Notes: generated from the letters alone by a model not told the origin. A stretch of 64,000 bases of DNA from Methylocystis sp. (GCF_021731785.1 NZ_JAKFWS010000083.1:1-64000), one strand, 5' to 3'. Shown: positions 39,649-47,799, counted from the first letter of the stretch. Numbers and translations are program-made.

Positions 39649-41178
39649 ATGATTCGCAATCTGCTCTCGGTCGGCGGCTTTACCCTGCTCTCGCGCGTGA
39701 CGGGATTCCTGTCGCTCGCCATGCAGTCGGCGATCATGGGCGCCGGCGCCGTCTCCGACGCGTTTTTTATCGCGCAGCGATTGCCCAATAGTTTTCGAGC
39801 GATTTTCGGCGAAGGCGCCTTCAATGCCGCCTTCGTTCCGTCCTATTCGATGGCGATCGAGCGGGAGGGCGACGCGGCGGCCGAGGAGTTCGCCGGCGAA
39901 GTCTACACGCTGCTTCTCGCTTCGCAGATCATATTGCTCGCCATCGTCTGGACGCTCACGCCGCAATTCGTCTCGCTGCTCGCGCCAGGCCTCGACGACC
40001 GTCCGGAAAAATTCGCGCTGGCCGTCAATCTGACCCGCATCACTTTTCCCTATCTGCTGTTCATCACGCTCTTCGTTCTGCACCAGGGCGCGCTGAACGC
40101 GCACGGCCGTTTCGCGCTTCCGGCCTTCGCCCCCAATCTGATGAATTTCTCGGTGATGGCCGCGCTCGCCGTCGCCTTTCTTTTTCCGAACGCCGGCTAT
40201 GCGGCGAGTTGGGGCGTCACCGTCTCCGGCGCGCTGGAACTCGGATTGCTGATGTGGCAGGCGCGGCGCATCGGCGTTCTGCAGCGCTTACGAAAGCCGC
40301 ATTGGCCGCGCGTACGCGACTTCTTCATCCGCCTCGGGCCGGCGATCATCGGCTCGGCAAGTCCTCAGATCGCCGTTCTCGCCGATACGATTCTCTCTTC
40401 GATGCTTCCAGACGGCGGCGTTTCCTCGATCTCCTATGCGGAGCGGCTCTATCAGCTTCCCGTCGGCGTGATCGGCATCGCCGCCGGCACTGTGCTCTTG
40501 CCGGAAATGAGCCGACGCCTCGCGTCGGGCGACGAGGCGGGCGCCCATCACGCGCAGAGCCGAACCATGGCGCTCACCGTCGCGCTCGCGGCGCCGTTCT
40601 TCATCGCCTTCGACACCATCCCGGAATTGATCGTCGCAGGCCTTTTCCAGCGCGGCAAGTTTTCAGCCGCCGATGCTTACGCCGCTGGCGACGTGCTCGC
40701 TGCCTATGGCGCCGGTCTGATGGCGCTTGTGCTGATCGCCTCGGCCCGCGCGAGTTTCCAGGCGCGCGGCGATACGAGGACGCCGATGCTCATCGCGCTC
40801 GCGGCGCTGGCCGCCAATGTCGCCTTGAAAGTCGTACTGTTCCAGCCCCTTGGCGCCGTCGGACTCGCGACGGCGACGTCGGTCGGATTGTGGATCAACC
40901 TCGCCGCCCTCGTCGGGATCGCGCTGGCGCAGGACTCAATGCGTTTCGACGCCATTTTCGTAAAGACGCTCGGCGCGACATTCGTCGCCTGCTTCTTTCT
41001 GACCGCGGTCGCGATTTTCGGCCGATCGCCTGCGTTGGCGATCGGCGGACATTTTGGCGCGCTCGCCAATCTCGTCGCGCTTGCAGCGCTCGGCGTTGCC
41101 GGCGCGCTCGTCTATGCCGGCGCGCTCGTTGGGGCGCTACGCGCGCTCGGCGTGACGATCAGAAGCCTCAGACGTTAA
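39649..41178 (+). CDS. murJ: Lipid II flippase MurJ
   Basis: Flips lipid II across the inner membrane for peptidoglycan synthesis. The 509-residue protein begins LLSVGGFTLLSRVTGFLSLAMQSAIMGAGAVSDAFFIAQRLPN, the MurJ signature helix 1 with the essential arginine, then FRAIFGEGAFNAAFVPSY. About 14 membrane segments and ISYAERLYQLPVGVIGIAAGTVLLPEMSR, the second conserved block, are present. Independent of the small proteins that converge with it. Confidence 0.95.
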   Translation: MIRNLLSVGGFTLLSRVTGFLSLAMQSAIMGAGAVSDAFFIAQRLPNSFRAIFGEGAFNAAFVPSYSMAIEREGDAAAEEFAGEVYTLLLASQIILLAIVWTLTPQFVSLLAPGLDDRPEKFALAVNLTRITFPYLLFITLFVLHQGALNAHGRFALPAFAPNLMNFSVMAALAVAFLFPNAGYAASWGVTVSGALELGLLMWQARRIGVLQRLRKPHWPRVRDFFIRLGPAIIGSASPQIAVLADTILSSMLPDGGVSSISYAERLYQLPVGVIGIAAGTVLLPEMSRRLASGDEAGAHHAQSRTMALTVALAAPFFIAFDTIPELIVAGLFQRGKFSAADAYAAGDVLAAYGAGLMALVLIASARASFQARGDTRTPMLIALAALAANVALKVVLFQPLGAVGLATATSVGLWINLAALVGIALAQDSMRFDAIFVKTLGATFVACFFLTAVAIFGRSPALAIGGHFGALANLVALAALGVAGALVYAGALVGALRALGVTIRSLRR

Positions 41179-41555
41179 ACGAACTGAGCGAGGCCGGGGA
41201 CTGAATCGATGATCTCCCGGAGCTTTTCCGGGCCGAGCTCGGCTTCAGCGTAAGCGAAAATCTCATGACCGAGCTTGGGGATTTGGCTCATTTCAACGCC
41301 GGCGCCATTGAGCTTGGCGCCAAGTCCCATCAGCCCGCCCATGCCGCCCATCAATCCTGCGAGACCACCCCCGCCGCCGGCGGATTGAGCAGATTCGATC
41401 GCCTCGCGCGCGCCGGGAAGCTTGTGGAGTAATTCGGCGACGGCGCCGTCGGGCGACTCCTTTTCAAGGAAGCCCAGAACGAGGCCGATAGCGGTCCGCG
41501 CCACTTCGGCCTCAACGCCAAGGGCCGCCGAAACGCGCGCTGCCAATTCATCCAT
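41175..41555 (-). CDS. Small DUF2267/DUF2780-like protein, copy A
   Basis: A 126-residue protein with MDELAARVSAALGVEAEVARTAIGLVLGFLEKESPDGAVAELLHKLPGAREAIE, a four-helix N-terminal domain also seen in copy B, then a run of glycines (QSAGGGGGLAGLMGGMGGLM) and a C-terminal helix pair. Assignment between DUF2267 and DUF2780 is uncertain. Paralogue of the next gene, with which it shares about half its domain residues. It overlaps the murJ stop by 4 bases, convergently. Confidence 0.7.
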   Translation of the reverse strand: MDELAARVSAALGVEAEVARTAIGLVLGFLEKESPDGAVAELLHKLPGAREAIESAQSAGGGGGLAGLMGGMGGLMGLGAKLNGAGVEMSQIPKLGHEIFAYAEAELGPEKLREIIDSVPGLAQFV

Positions 41556-41670
41556 ATCCGGCCTCTCTCGCTTCGATGTTTGAAAAACGCGAGGACTGTC
41601 GCCGCGACGGGGACGAAAATCAAGCGCCGCTACGCGCGCGCTTCCCGCGCGGCAGCCAGACAGGGAAAGG

Positions 41671-41693
41671 CTGGCGCGCGATTGGCGCGCCAG
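41671..41693 (-). terminator. Hairpin downstream of copy B
   Basis: CTGGCGCG (41671-41678), loop, CGCGCCAG (41686-41693); in the minus direction it is followed by CCTTTCCCTG. It lies 9 bases past the stop of the copy B gene and is a plausible terminator with a weak U-tract. Confidence 0.5.
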
Positions 41694-41701
41694 CTGGAGC
41701 C

Positions 41702-42133
41702 CTACGCCGACTGGCGCAAATCTGTCGGCGAGTCGGTGCGCTCGCGCAGGGCCGGCAGGATGCTCTTGATCTTCTCGGCACCCTCGGTGCCGATGACATT
41801 CTCGGCACGCTTCAGGACCTGGCGCACCAAAGCGTCAGTTTGAGCTTCGCTGACCCCCAGTTTTTCGAGCTGTCCGGCAAGAATATTTAAGTCAGCGCGG
41901 CCGTGGCCAATGAAGCTTGACATGCCTTCGATGACCTGAGTGACGCCGCCGTCGCCGACAAACTGCGACGCGTCGATGACCTCCTGGGCGCGGGGCATCT
42001 TGGCGATCATAACCTCCATATTGCCGGTCGTATCCTTGTCCCGCAGGAAACCAAGCACCAGGCCGAGCGCAGCCTTGGCGATCGTCGGATCGAGCTTCGT
42101 ATCGGCGATGACATTCGTGGTGAGTTCTTCCAT
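41702..42133 (-). CDS. Small DUF2267/DUF2780-like protein, copy B
   Basis: A 143-residue paralogue of copy A: MEELTTNVIADTKLDPTIAKAALGLVLGFLRDKDTTGNMEVMIAKMPRAQEVIDASQ aligns with the N-terminus of copy A, followed by GMSSFIGHGRADLNILAGQLEKLGVSEAQTDALVRQVLKRAEN. ORF start 42151 was moved to ATG 42133, where GGAGGACG sits upstream. Cytosolic, function unknown. Tandem duplication is evident by eye. Confidence 0.7.
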   Translation of the reverse strand: MEELTTNVIADTKLDPTIAKAALGLVLGFLRDKDTTGNMEVMIAKMPRAQEVIDASQFVGDGGVTQVIEGMSSFIGHGRADLNILAGQLEKLGVSEAQTDALVRQVLKRAENVIGTEGAEKIKSILPALRERTDSPTDLRQSA

Positions 42134-42217
42134 TGGACGTCCTCCCCGCAAGCATTGCGGTTGCGGGGAAAGATGTCGCGGCGACGCTCGGCTTCAAGCG
42201 TGGCCATGCGAGCGCCA

Positions 42218-43450
42218 CTATGCGGCGTCGAGGCCGTAGAGCGAGTGCAGCGTGCGGACGGCGAGTTCGGTGTAAGCCTCGTCGATCAGCACGGAAAATT
42301 TAATCTCCGACGTGGTGATTGCGCGGATATTGACGCCCTTTTCGGAGAGGGCGCGGAACGCCTGGGCGGCGACGCCGGCATGGCTGCGCATGCCAATGCC
42401 GATCGCCGATATCTTGGCGACGTCCTTTTCGCCCGTCATATGCGCGAAACCGACCGCGTCCTTGACCTTTTCGATGATCGCGAAGGCGCGTTCATAGTCA
42501 GCCGTTCCCACCGTGAACGTCATGTCGGTCATGCCCTCTTCGGAGACGACCTGCACGATCATGTCGACGTTGATCCCCGCCTCGGCCAGCGGCATAAAAA
42601 CCGCGGCCGCGACGCCCGGCTTGTCGGCGACGCGCCGAAGCGTGATTTGCGCCTCGTCGCGCGAGAAGGCGATGCCTGTGACGACCTGGGCTTCCACAAT
42701 GTCCTCCTCGTTGCAGATCAGCGTGCCCTGCCCCGGATTCTCTGGATCGTCGAAGGACGAGCGCACATAGGTCGGCACGCCATGCACCATGGCGACTTCG
42801 ACCGAGCGCACTTGCAGAACCTTCGCGCCAAGCGACGCCATCTCCAGCATTTCTTCAAAGGCGACCTTGTCCATGCGGCGCGCCTTCGGCACGACGCGGG
42901 GATCGGTCGTGTAGACGCCGTCGACGTCGGTGTAGATGTCGCAGCGATCCGCTCTGATCGCTGCGGCAAGCGCAACGGCGCTTGTATCCGAGCCGCCGCG
43001 CCCGAGCGTCGTGATCCGTCCGCTTTCGCGGTGCACGCCTTGAAAGCCGGCGACGACGGCGACTTCTCCACGGGTGAAACCATCGACGATACCCGAGCCG
43101 TCAATCGACTCGATGCGCGCCGCTCCATGCGTGGCGTTGGTGCAGATCGGCGCCTGCCAGCCGAGCCAGGAGCGCGCGGGCACGCCCGCCTTCTGCAACG
43201 CCATCGCGAGAAGCCCGGCCGTGACCTGTTCTCCTGACGCGACGACGGCGTCATATTCGCGCTGGTCGTAAAGCGGCGCCGCCTCCTTGCACCAAGTCAC
43301 AAGTTCATTGGTCTTGCCGGCCATCGCCGAAACGACGACCGCGACCTCGCGCCCGGCGTCGACCTCGCGTTTGACGTGGCGCGCGACATTGTGGATGCGT
43401 TCGACAGTGGCGACCGATGTGCCGCCGAATTTCATGACCAGGCGCGACAT
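42218..43450 (-). CDS. lysC: Aspartate kinase
   Basis: First step of lysine, threonine and methionine synthesis. The 410-residue enzyme starts MSRLVMKFGGTSV, contains TTLGRGGSDTSAVALA and two C-terminal ACT domains (EAQITLRRVADKPGVAAAVF, AKISAIGIGMRSHAGVAAQAF) that mediate feedback inhibition by lysine or threonine. The ORF track starts at 43600, but the first 50 residues do not fit the family. Divergent from ubiG with a 130-base gap. Confidence 0.95.
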   Translation of the reverse strand: MSRLVMKFGGTSVATVERIHNVARHVKREVDAGREVAVVVSAMAGKTNELVTWCKEAAPLYDQREYDAVVASGEQVTAGLLAMALQKAGVPARSWLGWQAPICTNATHGAARIESIDGSGIVDGFTRGEVAVVAGFQGVHRESGRITTLGRGGSDTSAVALAAAIRADRCDIYTDVDGVYTTDPRVVPKARRMDKVAFEEMLEMASLGAKVLQVRSVEVAMVHGVPTYVRSSFDDPENPGQGTLICNEEDIVEAQVVTGIAFSRDEAQITLRRVADKPGVAAAVFMPLAEAGINVDMIVQVVSEEGMTDMTFTVGTADYERAFAIIEKVKDAVGFAHMTGEKDVAKISAIGIGMRSHAGVAAQAFRALSEKGVNIRAITTSEIKFSVLIDEAYTELAVRTLHSLYGLDAA

Positions 43451-43584
43451 GAAGACCGGGAAATGGGCGGGACGCTCGCGTCCCACAGGAAGCGGCGCTA
43501 TATGTGTCCGCGCCGGCGGGCCTGTCAACGCCAGCCCGCCGCCAAGGGAATTATCAATATCTCCGCATCTTCGCGAGGCTCCAC

Positions 43585-44355
43585 TTGCCCCAACAGTCAT
43601 CGCCCCACTCCGCCAGCGTCGATCCCGAAGATGTCGCGCGGTTCAACCGGTTGGCCGAGCTTTGGTGGGACAAGACCGGCAAAATGGGGATTCTCCACGA
43701 GATCAACCCCGTTCGGGTCGCCTACATCCGCGATCATGTGCGCCGTTTCATCCGCCATGACGCCGGCGCGCTGAATGCGCCGGGCGACCGGCCGCTCGAA
43801 GGCGTGCGCATCGCCGATATCGGCTGCGGCGGCGGCATTTTGAGCGAGTCGCTGGCGCAGCTCGGCGCCGATGTGACCGGCGTCGATCCGGCGCCCAACA
43901 ACATCGCCATCGCAAAACGGCACGCCGAAAAGTCCGGACTGAACATCGATTACCGCAATATCACCGCCGAAGACCTCGCCGAAGCCGGCGCGCAATTCGA
44001 CGCAGTGGCGGCGCTCGAAGTCATCGAGCACGTCGAGGGACCGCGGGAGTTCATCGCCACGCTCGGGCGGCTGCTGAAGCCAGGCGGCCTGCTCTTCCTA
44101 GCGACGATCGACCGGACGTTGAAGAGCTATCTACTCGCCATCGTCGCCGCGGAATATGTAATCGGCTGGGTGCCGAAAGGCACCCACAACCACGACAAAT
44201 TCATCCGCCCGGACGAGCTGTCGTCATGGCTGCGCCAGGGCGGCATGCGGGAAATCGACCGCGCCGGGATGAGCTTCCAGCCGCTGACCAGACGGTGGCG
44301 AAAGAGTCATGACACAGACGTCAATTACTTGATGACGGCCCGGAAAGAGGGCTAG
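43585..44355 (+). CDS. ubiG: 3-demethylubiquinol 3-O-methyltransferase
   Basis: Two O-methylation steps of ubiquinone synthesis. The domain begins SVDPEDVARFNRLAELWWDKTGKMGILHEINPVR, the UbiG signature, with the SAM motif VRIADIGCGGGILSESLAQLGADVTGVD and VIGWVPKGTHNHDKFIRPDEL. Start: the ORF opens at GTG 43504; TTG 43585 (LPQQSSPHSASVDPEDVARF) is nearer the family start and is used, with GAGG upstream. No ATG precedes the domain, so the start is uncertain by about 25 residues. Confidence 0.93.
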   Translation: MPQQSSPHSASVDPEDVARFNRLAELWWDKTGKMGILHEINPVRVAYIRDHVRRFIRHDAGALNAPGDRPLEGVRIADIGCGGGILSESLAQLGADVTGVDPAPNNIAIAKRHAEKSGLNIDYRNITAEDLAEAGAQFDAVAALEVIEHVEGPREFIATLGRLLKPGGLLFLATIDRTLKSYLLAIVAAEYVIGWVPKGTHNHDKFIRPDELSSWLRQGGMREIDRAGMSFQPLTRRWRKSHDTDVNYLMTARKEG

Positions 44356-44432
44356 GCTCGGACGCGCTGAACGGGTGAGAACGGCGCTGAAGCCCTTGTT
44401 CGCGCCCGCCGCCGCCGTTAGAATCTTTGCCT

Positions 44433-45101
44433 ATGGATAGAACATCTCGCACGCGCTCCCGACTTCTCCTCACTCTCGCCGCCGCCGGACTGGCCATCGC
44501 CTTCGCGTTCGACGCAGCGGAAGGAAAGCCCAAGCCAGCGGAAGAAGCTCCGGCTCAGGACGCCGGATCGAAAACCGCCAACAAGCGCAAACCGGCGAAG
44601 AACGAAAAGATCGAAAAGCCGGAAAAGCCGGAAAAGACCACCGCCGAAAAAGGCTCCGAGAAGCCCGAGCAGCTTGGCAGCTACGGAGAATGGGGCGCCT
44701 ATGCCGCCCAGAGCGGACGCAATAGGACCTGCTATGCGCTCGCGCAGCCGAAAGAGCGGACGCCAAAAGCGAAGCTCAAAGACGCTTCCGCCTACATTTT
44801 TATCTCGACGCGGCCGGCGGAAAATATCCACAACGAGGTCGCGATCAATTTGGGCTATGCGACGAAGGACGGCTCAGCCGCAGTGGCTGACATCGACGGC
44901 GACAGCTACGAGCTGATCACCAAGGGAACGAACGCCTGGGTGAAGGATCAGTCGCGGGAGCGGGAATTCGTCGGCGCGCTGCGCGGCGGCTCCAAACTCG
45001 TCGTGAAGGCCTCTTCGTTAAAAGGCACAAGCACCACCGACAGCTATTCGCTCAGGGGATTGTCGGAAGCGCTCTCCCGCGCCGTGCAGGAATGCAAATA
45101 G
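44433..45101 (+). CDS. Invasion-associated locus B (IalB) family protein
   Basis: A 222-residue exported protein: membrane/signal segment LLLTLAAAGLAIAFAFDAAEG, a Lys/Glu/Pro-rich linker with KIEKPEKPEKTTAEK repeats (about residues 35-75), and an IalB domain (WGAYAAQSGRNRTCYALAQPKE...IFISTRPAENIHNEVAINLGYA...SREREFVGALRGGSKLVVKASS). The family is named for a Bartonella invasion factor but is widespread in non-pathogenic Rhizobiales; its job is unknown. ATG 44433 is preferred over TTG 44427. Its stop abuts the convergent cupin gene. Confidence 0.82.
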   Translation: MDRTSRTRSRLLLTLAAAGLAIAFAFDAAEGKPKPAEEAPAQDAGSKTANKRKPAKNEKIEKPEKPEKTTAEKGSEKPEQLGSYGEWGAYAAQSGRNRTCYALAQPKERTPKAKLKDASAYIFISTRPAENIHNEVAINLGYATKDGSAAVADIDGDSYELITKGTNAWVKDQSREREFVGALRGGSKLVVKASSLKGTSTTDSYSLRGLSEALSRAVQECK

Positions 45102-45650
45102 CTATCGCGGGCCGCCGCCCGCTGTCAGAGCGTCTCTGACCGACGCCGCTATGGCCCGGATCTCAGGCGCGACGCTGAGATATTTCGTCGCCAGTCGATC
45201 GACATCGCCGATTTCGACATCCTGCGGCGTGACGCCCGGCCATTCGGTGCTGGCGCCGAAAAACCAGCGTCCGCTCCCCAGAAGCCGCGCCGTATGAAAA
45301 GTGTCGCCGGGAATGAGCAGCTGCACGCGCTGACCCGCGCGCAGATCAGGCCCCACCACCACGCGCTCGACCGAGCCGTCGCCATGGAGCAGAAATAGCT
45401 CCAGCGGATCGCCGAGATAATAATGGTAAAGCTGGTCATTGCGGATGCGGTGCAGCCGAACCGGCGCATGCGGCGTCACCAGAAAATAAAGCGCCGAACC
45501 CACTGGCCCGCTGCGCGCGAAGGGCGGCGGCAAAGCGTTGGCGCCGAATGACAACTTGCTCGTGTAGGTGATGCGGACAAAGCCGCACGTCGCGTTCGCC
45601 TCGAGCTCCAGCAGATCGATGATGTCTTCATAGCTCAAAGCGTCGGACAT
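45102..45650 (-). CDS. Cupin-fold DUF985 protein
   Basis: A 182-residue cupin_5 (DUF985) protein: IDLLELEANATCGFVRITY near the start, then SALYFLVTPHAPVRLHRIRNDQLYHYYLGDPLELFLLHGDGSVERVVVG with the typical HR..D..Y..Y....L blocks and PGDTFHTARLLGSGRWFFGAST. The fold resembles sugar epimerases; function unproven. Lone gene. Confidence 0.85.
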   Translation of the reverse strand: MSDALSYEDIIDLLELEANATCGFVRITYTSKLSFGANALPPPFARSGPVGSALYFLVTPHAPVRLHRIRNDQLYHYYLGDPLELFLLHGDGSVERVVVGPDLRAGQRVQLLIPGDTFHTARLLGSGRWFFGASTEWPGVTPQDVEIGDVDRLATKYLSVAPEIRAIAASVRDALTAGGGPR

Positions 45651-45795
45651 GGCGCGGGCTCCTGGGTCCAGAAAGTATAAATCTCATGATACCAAGTATT
45701 TGACCAAGATAAATACTCTCTGTGGTCCTTGTTCTTCGTGACCGCCTCCACAAACTGCGCGTTAGCCACGGCAGTCCCCCTGTAGCTGTCCTGGC

Positions 45796-45860
45796 GGACG
45801 GCGGCGGCTTTTACCGCTGCATCACCCGTCGCCGTCCCTATCCTTCCGGCAAAGGCCGGA
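45796..45860 (+). promoter_or_regulatory. Highly structured leader upstream of a small membrane protein
   Basis: GGACGGCGGCGG (45796-45807) can pair with CCGTCGCCGTCC (45826-45837), 12 bp with one G-U, enclosing an 18-base loop. A second hairpin follows, TCCGGC (45845-45850), AAAG, GCCGGA (45855-45860), ending 11 bases before the ribosome site GGGAGAGG (45868-45875). No known riboswitch class fits that I recognise. Confidence 0.5.
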
Positions 45861-45878
45861 CAACAATGGGAGAGGCAA

Positions 45879-46043
45879 ATGCCAGTTAACGTTCATGACG
45901 GCGAAGTCGGCAAAATCCTGATCTATCTGGTTGGGCTCACGGCTTTTGTCGTCGTCGGCCTGACCTGGGCGCCGCACTGGATTTCGCCCGACACCGCAAA
46001 CTTCACCGGAGACACCGGCAGCACGGCGCGCATGATCCAATGA
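45879..46043 (+). CDS. Tiny single-pass membrane protein, 54 residues
   Basis: Too short for the ORF track. MPVNVHDGEVGKILIYLVGL leads into one membrane helix (ILIYLVGLTAFVVVGLTWAP) and a short polar tail (HWISPDTANFTGDTGSTARMIQ). GGGAGAGG precedes the ATG with suitable spacing, and two strong hairpins lie in the leader, both of which support a real, perhaps regulated gene. I do not recognise the family. It may be a subunit of a larger membrane complex, as many such peptides are; this is inference only. The integrated element begins 163 bases downstream. Confidence 0.7.
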   Translation: MPVNVHDGEVGKILIYLVGLTAFVVVGLTWAPHWISPDTANFTGDTGSTARMIQ

Positions 46044-46179
46044 CGCGGCGACGCTCCGGAAGAGCCCGCCCCTTCCGGAGCGTCGCGGTCAAGCTCCATC
46101 GCCCAGTTGCAAAGCAAATTCGTTTCCGGCATAACGGCGCCGCGACGGTTCTTCGACACGCTTTGCCGGCGCAACGGAT

Positions 46180-46254
46180 GCGGGTGTAGCTCAGGGGTAG
46201 AGCACAACCTTGCCAAGGTTGGGGTCGAGGGTTCGAATCCCTTCGCCCGCTCCA
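46180..46254 (+). tRNA. tRNA-Gly (anticodon GCC), attachment gene of the element
   Basis: A 75-base cloverleaf with encoded CCA: acceptor GCGGGTG with CGCCCGC, D-arm, anticodon stem-loop AACCTTGCCAAGGTT with anticodon GCC, and T-arm GAGGG-TTCGAAT-CCCTT. From 46206 to the CCA end it is repeated exactly at 62724-62772, so this is the attB gene, kept intact by the insertion. Confidence 0.97.
46206..46254 (+). repeat. Left attachment site (attL)
   Basis: 49 bp running from the anticodon stem to the CCA end of tRNA-Gly, identical to 62724-62772. The next base differs at both edges (C46205 against A; A46255 against G), which sets the repeat length. Confidence 0.95.
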
Positions 46255-46286
46255 AAAATCAGCAAAAAAATCAAAGAATTAAAGCT

Positions 46287-46310
46287 CGCCCTTAGGGGCG
46301 TTTTCTTTTT
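46287..46310 (+). terminator. Terminator of tRNA-Gly
   Basis: CGCCC (46287-46291), TTAG, GGGCG (46296-46300), followed by TTTTCTTTTT. It lies inside the element, so the element supplies the terminator for the host tRNA. Confidence 0.7.
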
Positions 46311-46320
46311 GGTGCGCAGC

Positions 46321-46340
46321 GGGGAAGCATGGGGGAAGCA
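46321..46340. repeat. 20-bp sub-terminal repeat, left copy (two GGGGAAGC sites)
   Basis: GGGGAAGCATGGGGGAAGCA; identical to 62588-62607 near the other end. It contains GGGGAAGC twice, 11 bp apart. Probably an arm-type binding site of the integrase, by analogy with other tyrosine recombinases. Confidence 0.7.
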
Positions 46341-46372
46341 AACGCGCCCTGCTCTACCGCCGCCCTACACAC

Positions 46373-46401
46373 GAAAAAGCCCGGCCATTTCTGACCGGGC
46401 T
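46373..46401 (-). terminator. Terminator of the cold-shock gene
   Basis: On the minus strand AGCCCGG pairs with CCGGGCT (plus coordinates 46378-46384 and 46395-46401) and is followed by TTTTT. It lies 110 bases past the cspA stop. Confidence 0.75.
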
Positions 46402-46512
46402 GCTAAGTGAGGGCGGCGTCGACCCATAGGGCCGACGGCCTGCGGCTCAATTAGGCGTCCATGCCCCGAATACAAGCCGATCGCTCATGAAAAATCCCGG
46501 TCGTCGCCGGCC

Positions 46513-46725
46513 CTAATCCGCAATTTTCAAGTTGTCTGCTGACGATTTGCCGCTGCGCCGATCGACGACGATTTCGTAATTTAGCTTCTGACCTTCATTG
46601 AGGGCATGCATCCCTGCGCGCTCGACTGCGCTGATATGAACGAATACGTCCGGTTCGCCTGATTCCGGCTGAATAAAGCCGAAGCCTTTTTGGGCGTTAA
46701 ACCACTTCACGGTTCCGGTTGGCAT
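46513..46725 (-). CDS. cspA: Cold-shock domain protein
   Basis: A 70-residue CspA-type RNA chaperone: [36 protein letters not shown] holds RNP1 (KGFGFI) and RNP2 (VFVHI), and ends [21 protein letters not shown]. The ORF begins at 46746; ATG 46725 (MPTGTVKWF) is the family start. A 300-base upstream stretch free of genes could be the long leader usual for cold-shock genes. It lies inside the element near attL, so it is cargo or was captured. Confidence 0.95.
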   Translation of the reverse strand: MPTGTVKWFNAQKGFGFIQPESGEPDVFVHISAVERAGMHALNEGQKLNYEIVVDRRSGKSSADNLKIAD

Positions 46726-47025
46726 GACATGTCCTTTCAAGAACAAGCTATCGGGTCCCCGCGGGTTTGCGAGAGCGCGAAAATCGAAGTTCTGGATAGG
46801 AAGTCAGATGCCGACGCGGCCAAATTCGCGAAAGCAAGATCGTTCGGCCGAATTTCGATAGAGTCCATATAGCGCCAAACCTGGGTGAAGCCAAAAGCGT
46901 CGCAACTTGAGAAGCGAGAGGCCGTCTGGACGAATTGCCGGGCAACATCTGTGACTGTTGCTTGAGACTGTCGGGCATCAAGAGAAGCAAAAACGCCAAC
47001 ATCCGCGGTCGGGGCCGCGCCCAGC
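46726..47025. other. Upstream region of cspA and 3' flank of the XRE gene
   Basis: 300 bases without a recognisable gene. ORF 46748-47002 (minus) has no ribosome site or family features. Most likely the promoter and long leader of cspA; no cold-box can be named with confidence. Confidence 0.4.
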
Positions 47026-47262
47026 CTATCTCTTCCTCAGCCGCACGCCCGGCCCGCCGCCGTTCTCTTCGATGAACTCGACACCGGCCGCTTCGAGCGC
47101 CGATCGGATGGCGGCTATCGTCCGTGCTTGAGCGGCAAGCGGTCCAGGCTTCGTTTCGAGTCGCTGGATTGATGGGAGTGAAACCGTAGACGCCTCGGCC
47201 AATTCCCGTTGTTCCCAGCGCAGCAGCGCCCGCGCCGCTCTTACCTGTTCGCTCGTCATCAT
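47026..47262 (-). CDS. XRE-family (Cro/CI-type) regulator
   Basis: A 78-residue DNA-binding protein: MTSEQVRAARALLRWEQRELAEASTVSLPSIQRLETKPG is the helix-turn-helix, and the tail IRSALEAAGVEFIEENGGGPGVRLRKR is the common C-terminus of small alphaproteobacterial phage regulators. Divergent from the rightward operon, with an 11-bp inverted repeat between them, so it is probably the repressor of that operon and of itself. Confidence 0.85.
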   Translation of the reverse strand: MMTSEQVRAARALLRWEQRELAEASTVSLPSIQRLETKPGPLAAQARTIAAIRSALEAAGVEFIEENGGGPGVRLRKR

Positions 47263-47267
47263 TAATG

Positions 47268-47330
47268 GTTCACCAATTGTTTAATAGCTCAGACATTGAC
47301 AACAGACTGACCATCATTTAATTGGTGAAC
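47268..47330. promoter_or_regulatory. Paired operator in the divergent intergenic region
   Basis: GTTCACCAATT (47268-47278) and AATTGGTGAAC (47320-47330) are exact inverted copies, 41 bases apart, in the gap between the XRE gene and the rightward operon. Spacing between centres is about 52 bp, five helical turns, which would suit two repressor dimers interacting across a promoter. Confidence 0.6.
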
Positions 47331-47412
47331 TATCCCAAGCCGCTCGCGAGAGCAACGCCGAAACCACCCGTTTCGGCGAACGCCCTCGGCTTATCCAAAG
47401 GAGGAAGATTGC

Positions 47413-47799
47413 ATGAAAACCCAAACCACCCGCCGCGCCGTGATGGCCGGCCTCGCCGCTGCGCCCGTCGCCGGGCTTCCCGCCATTGCTGGCGCCGCGC
47501 CTATTTCAGAAGCGCTCGCAGGGGCAATCGAGCGCCACAAGGCGGCCCATCTTGCTTACAGGTCGAAACCGTCGCCCGACTACAAGACGGTCGATGCGCT
47601 CTACTTCGCATTGGTGGCGGCTTGGGATGAACTGTCGCTGGCGCCTTGCGCATCCGACGCCGAGCTGCTTGTGAAGCTGAAATATCTCTTCCGGTTCGAG
47701 TGTGACTTTCTCGGCTGTCGGCCGGAACTGAGCGACGAATTCGGGAATGTCCTGCGCGCGCTGGACCTGCATCTGAACGGGGCGGAGTCGCTGTCATGA
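47413..47799 (+). CDS. Hypothetical exported protein with Tat-like signal
   Basis: A 128-residue protein whose first residues MKTQTTRRAVMAGLAAAPVAGLPAIAGAAP look like a twin-arginine signal (TRRAVMA). The rest (SEALAGAIERHKAAHLAYRSKPSPDYKTVDALYFALVAAWDEL) is helical with acidic ends and cysteines in FECDFLGCRPEL. AAAGGAGG precedes the ATG. First gene of the rightward operon, overlapping the next by 4 bases (ATGA). Function unknown. Confidence 0.75.
   Translation: MKTQTTRRAVMAGLAAAPVAGLPAIAGAAPISEALAGAIERHKAAHLAYRSKPSPDYKTVDALYFALVAAWDELSLAPCASDAELLVKLKYLFRFECDFLGCRPELSDEFGNVLRALDLHLNGAESLS

Noticed and set aside
46107-46295. ORF on the plus strand across tRNA-Gly
   Set aside because: It is a translation of the tRNA; the same peptide segment recurs in ORFs at 62521-62860 only because attR repeats the tRNA.
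46748-47002. 84-residue minus-strand ORF upstream of cspA
   Set aside because: No ribosome site or family resemblance; the position suits a long cspA leader.
47322-47630. 102-residue plus-strand ORF overlapping the Tat-like protein gene
   Set aside because: Starts in the operator region and has no ribosome site; the overlapping frame with AAAGGAGG and coupling to the next gene is the real one.
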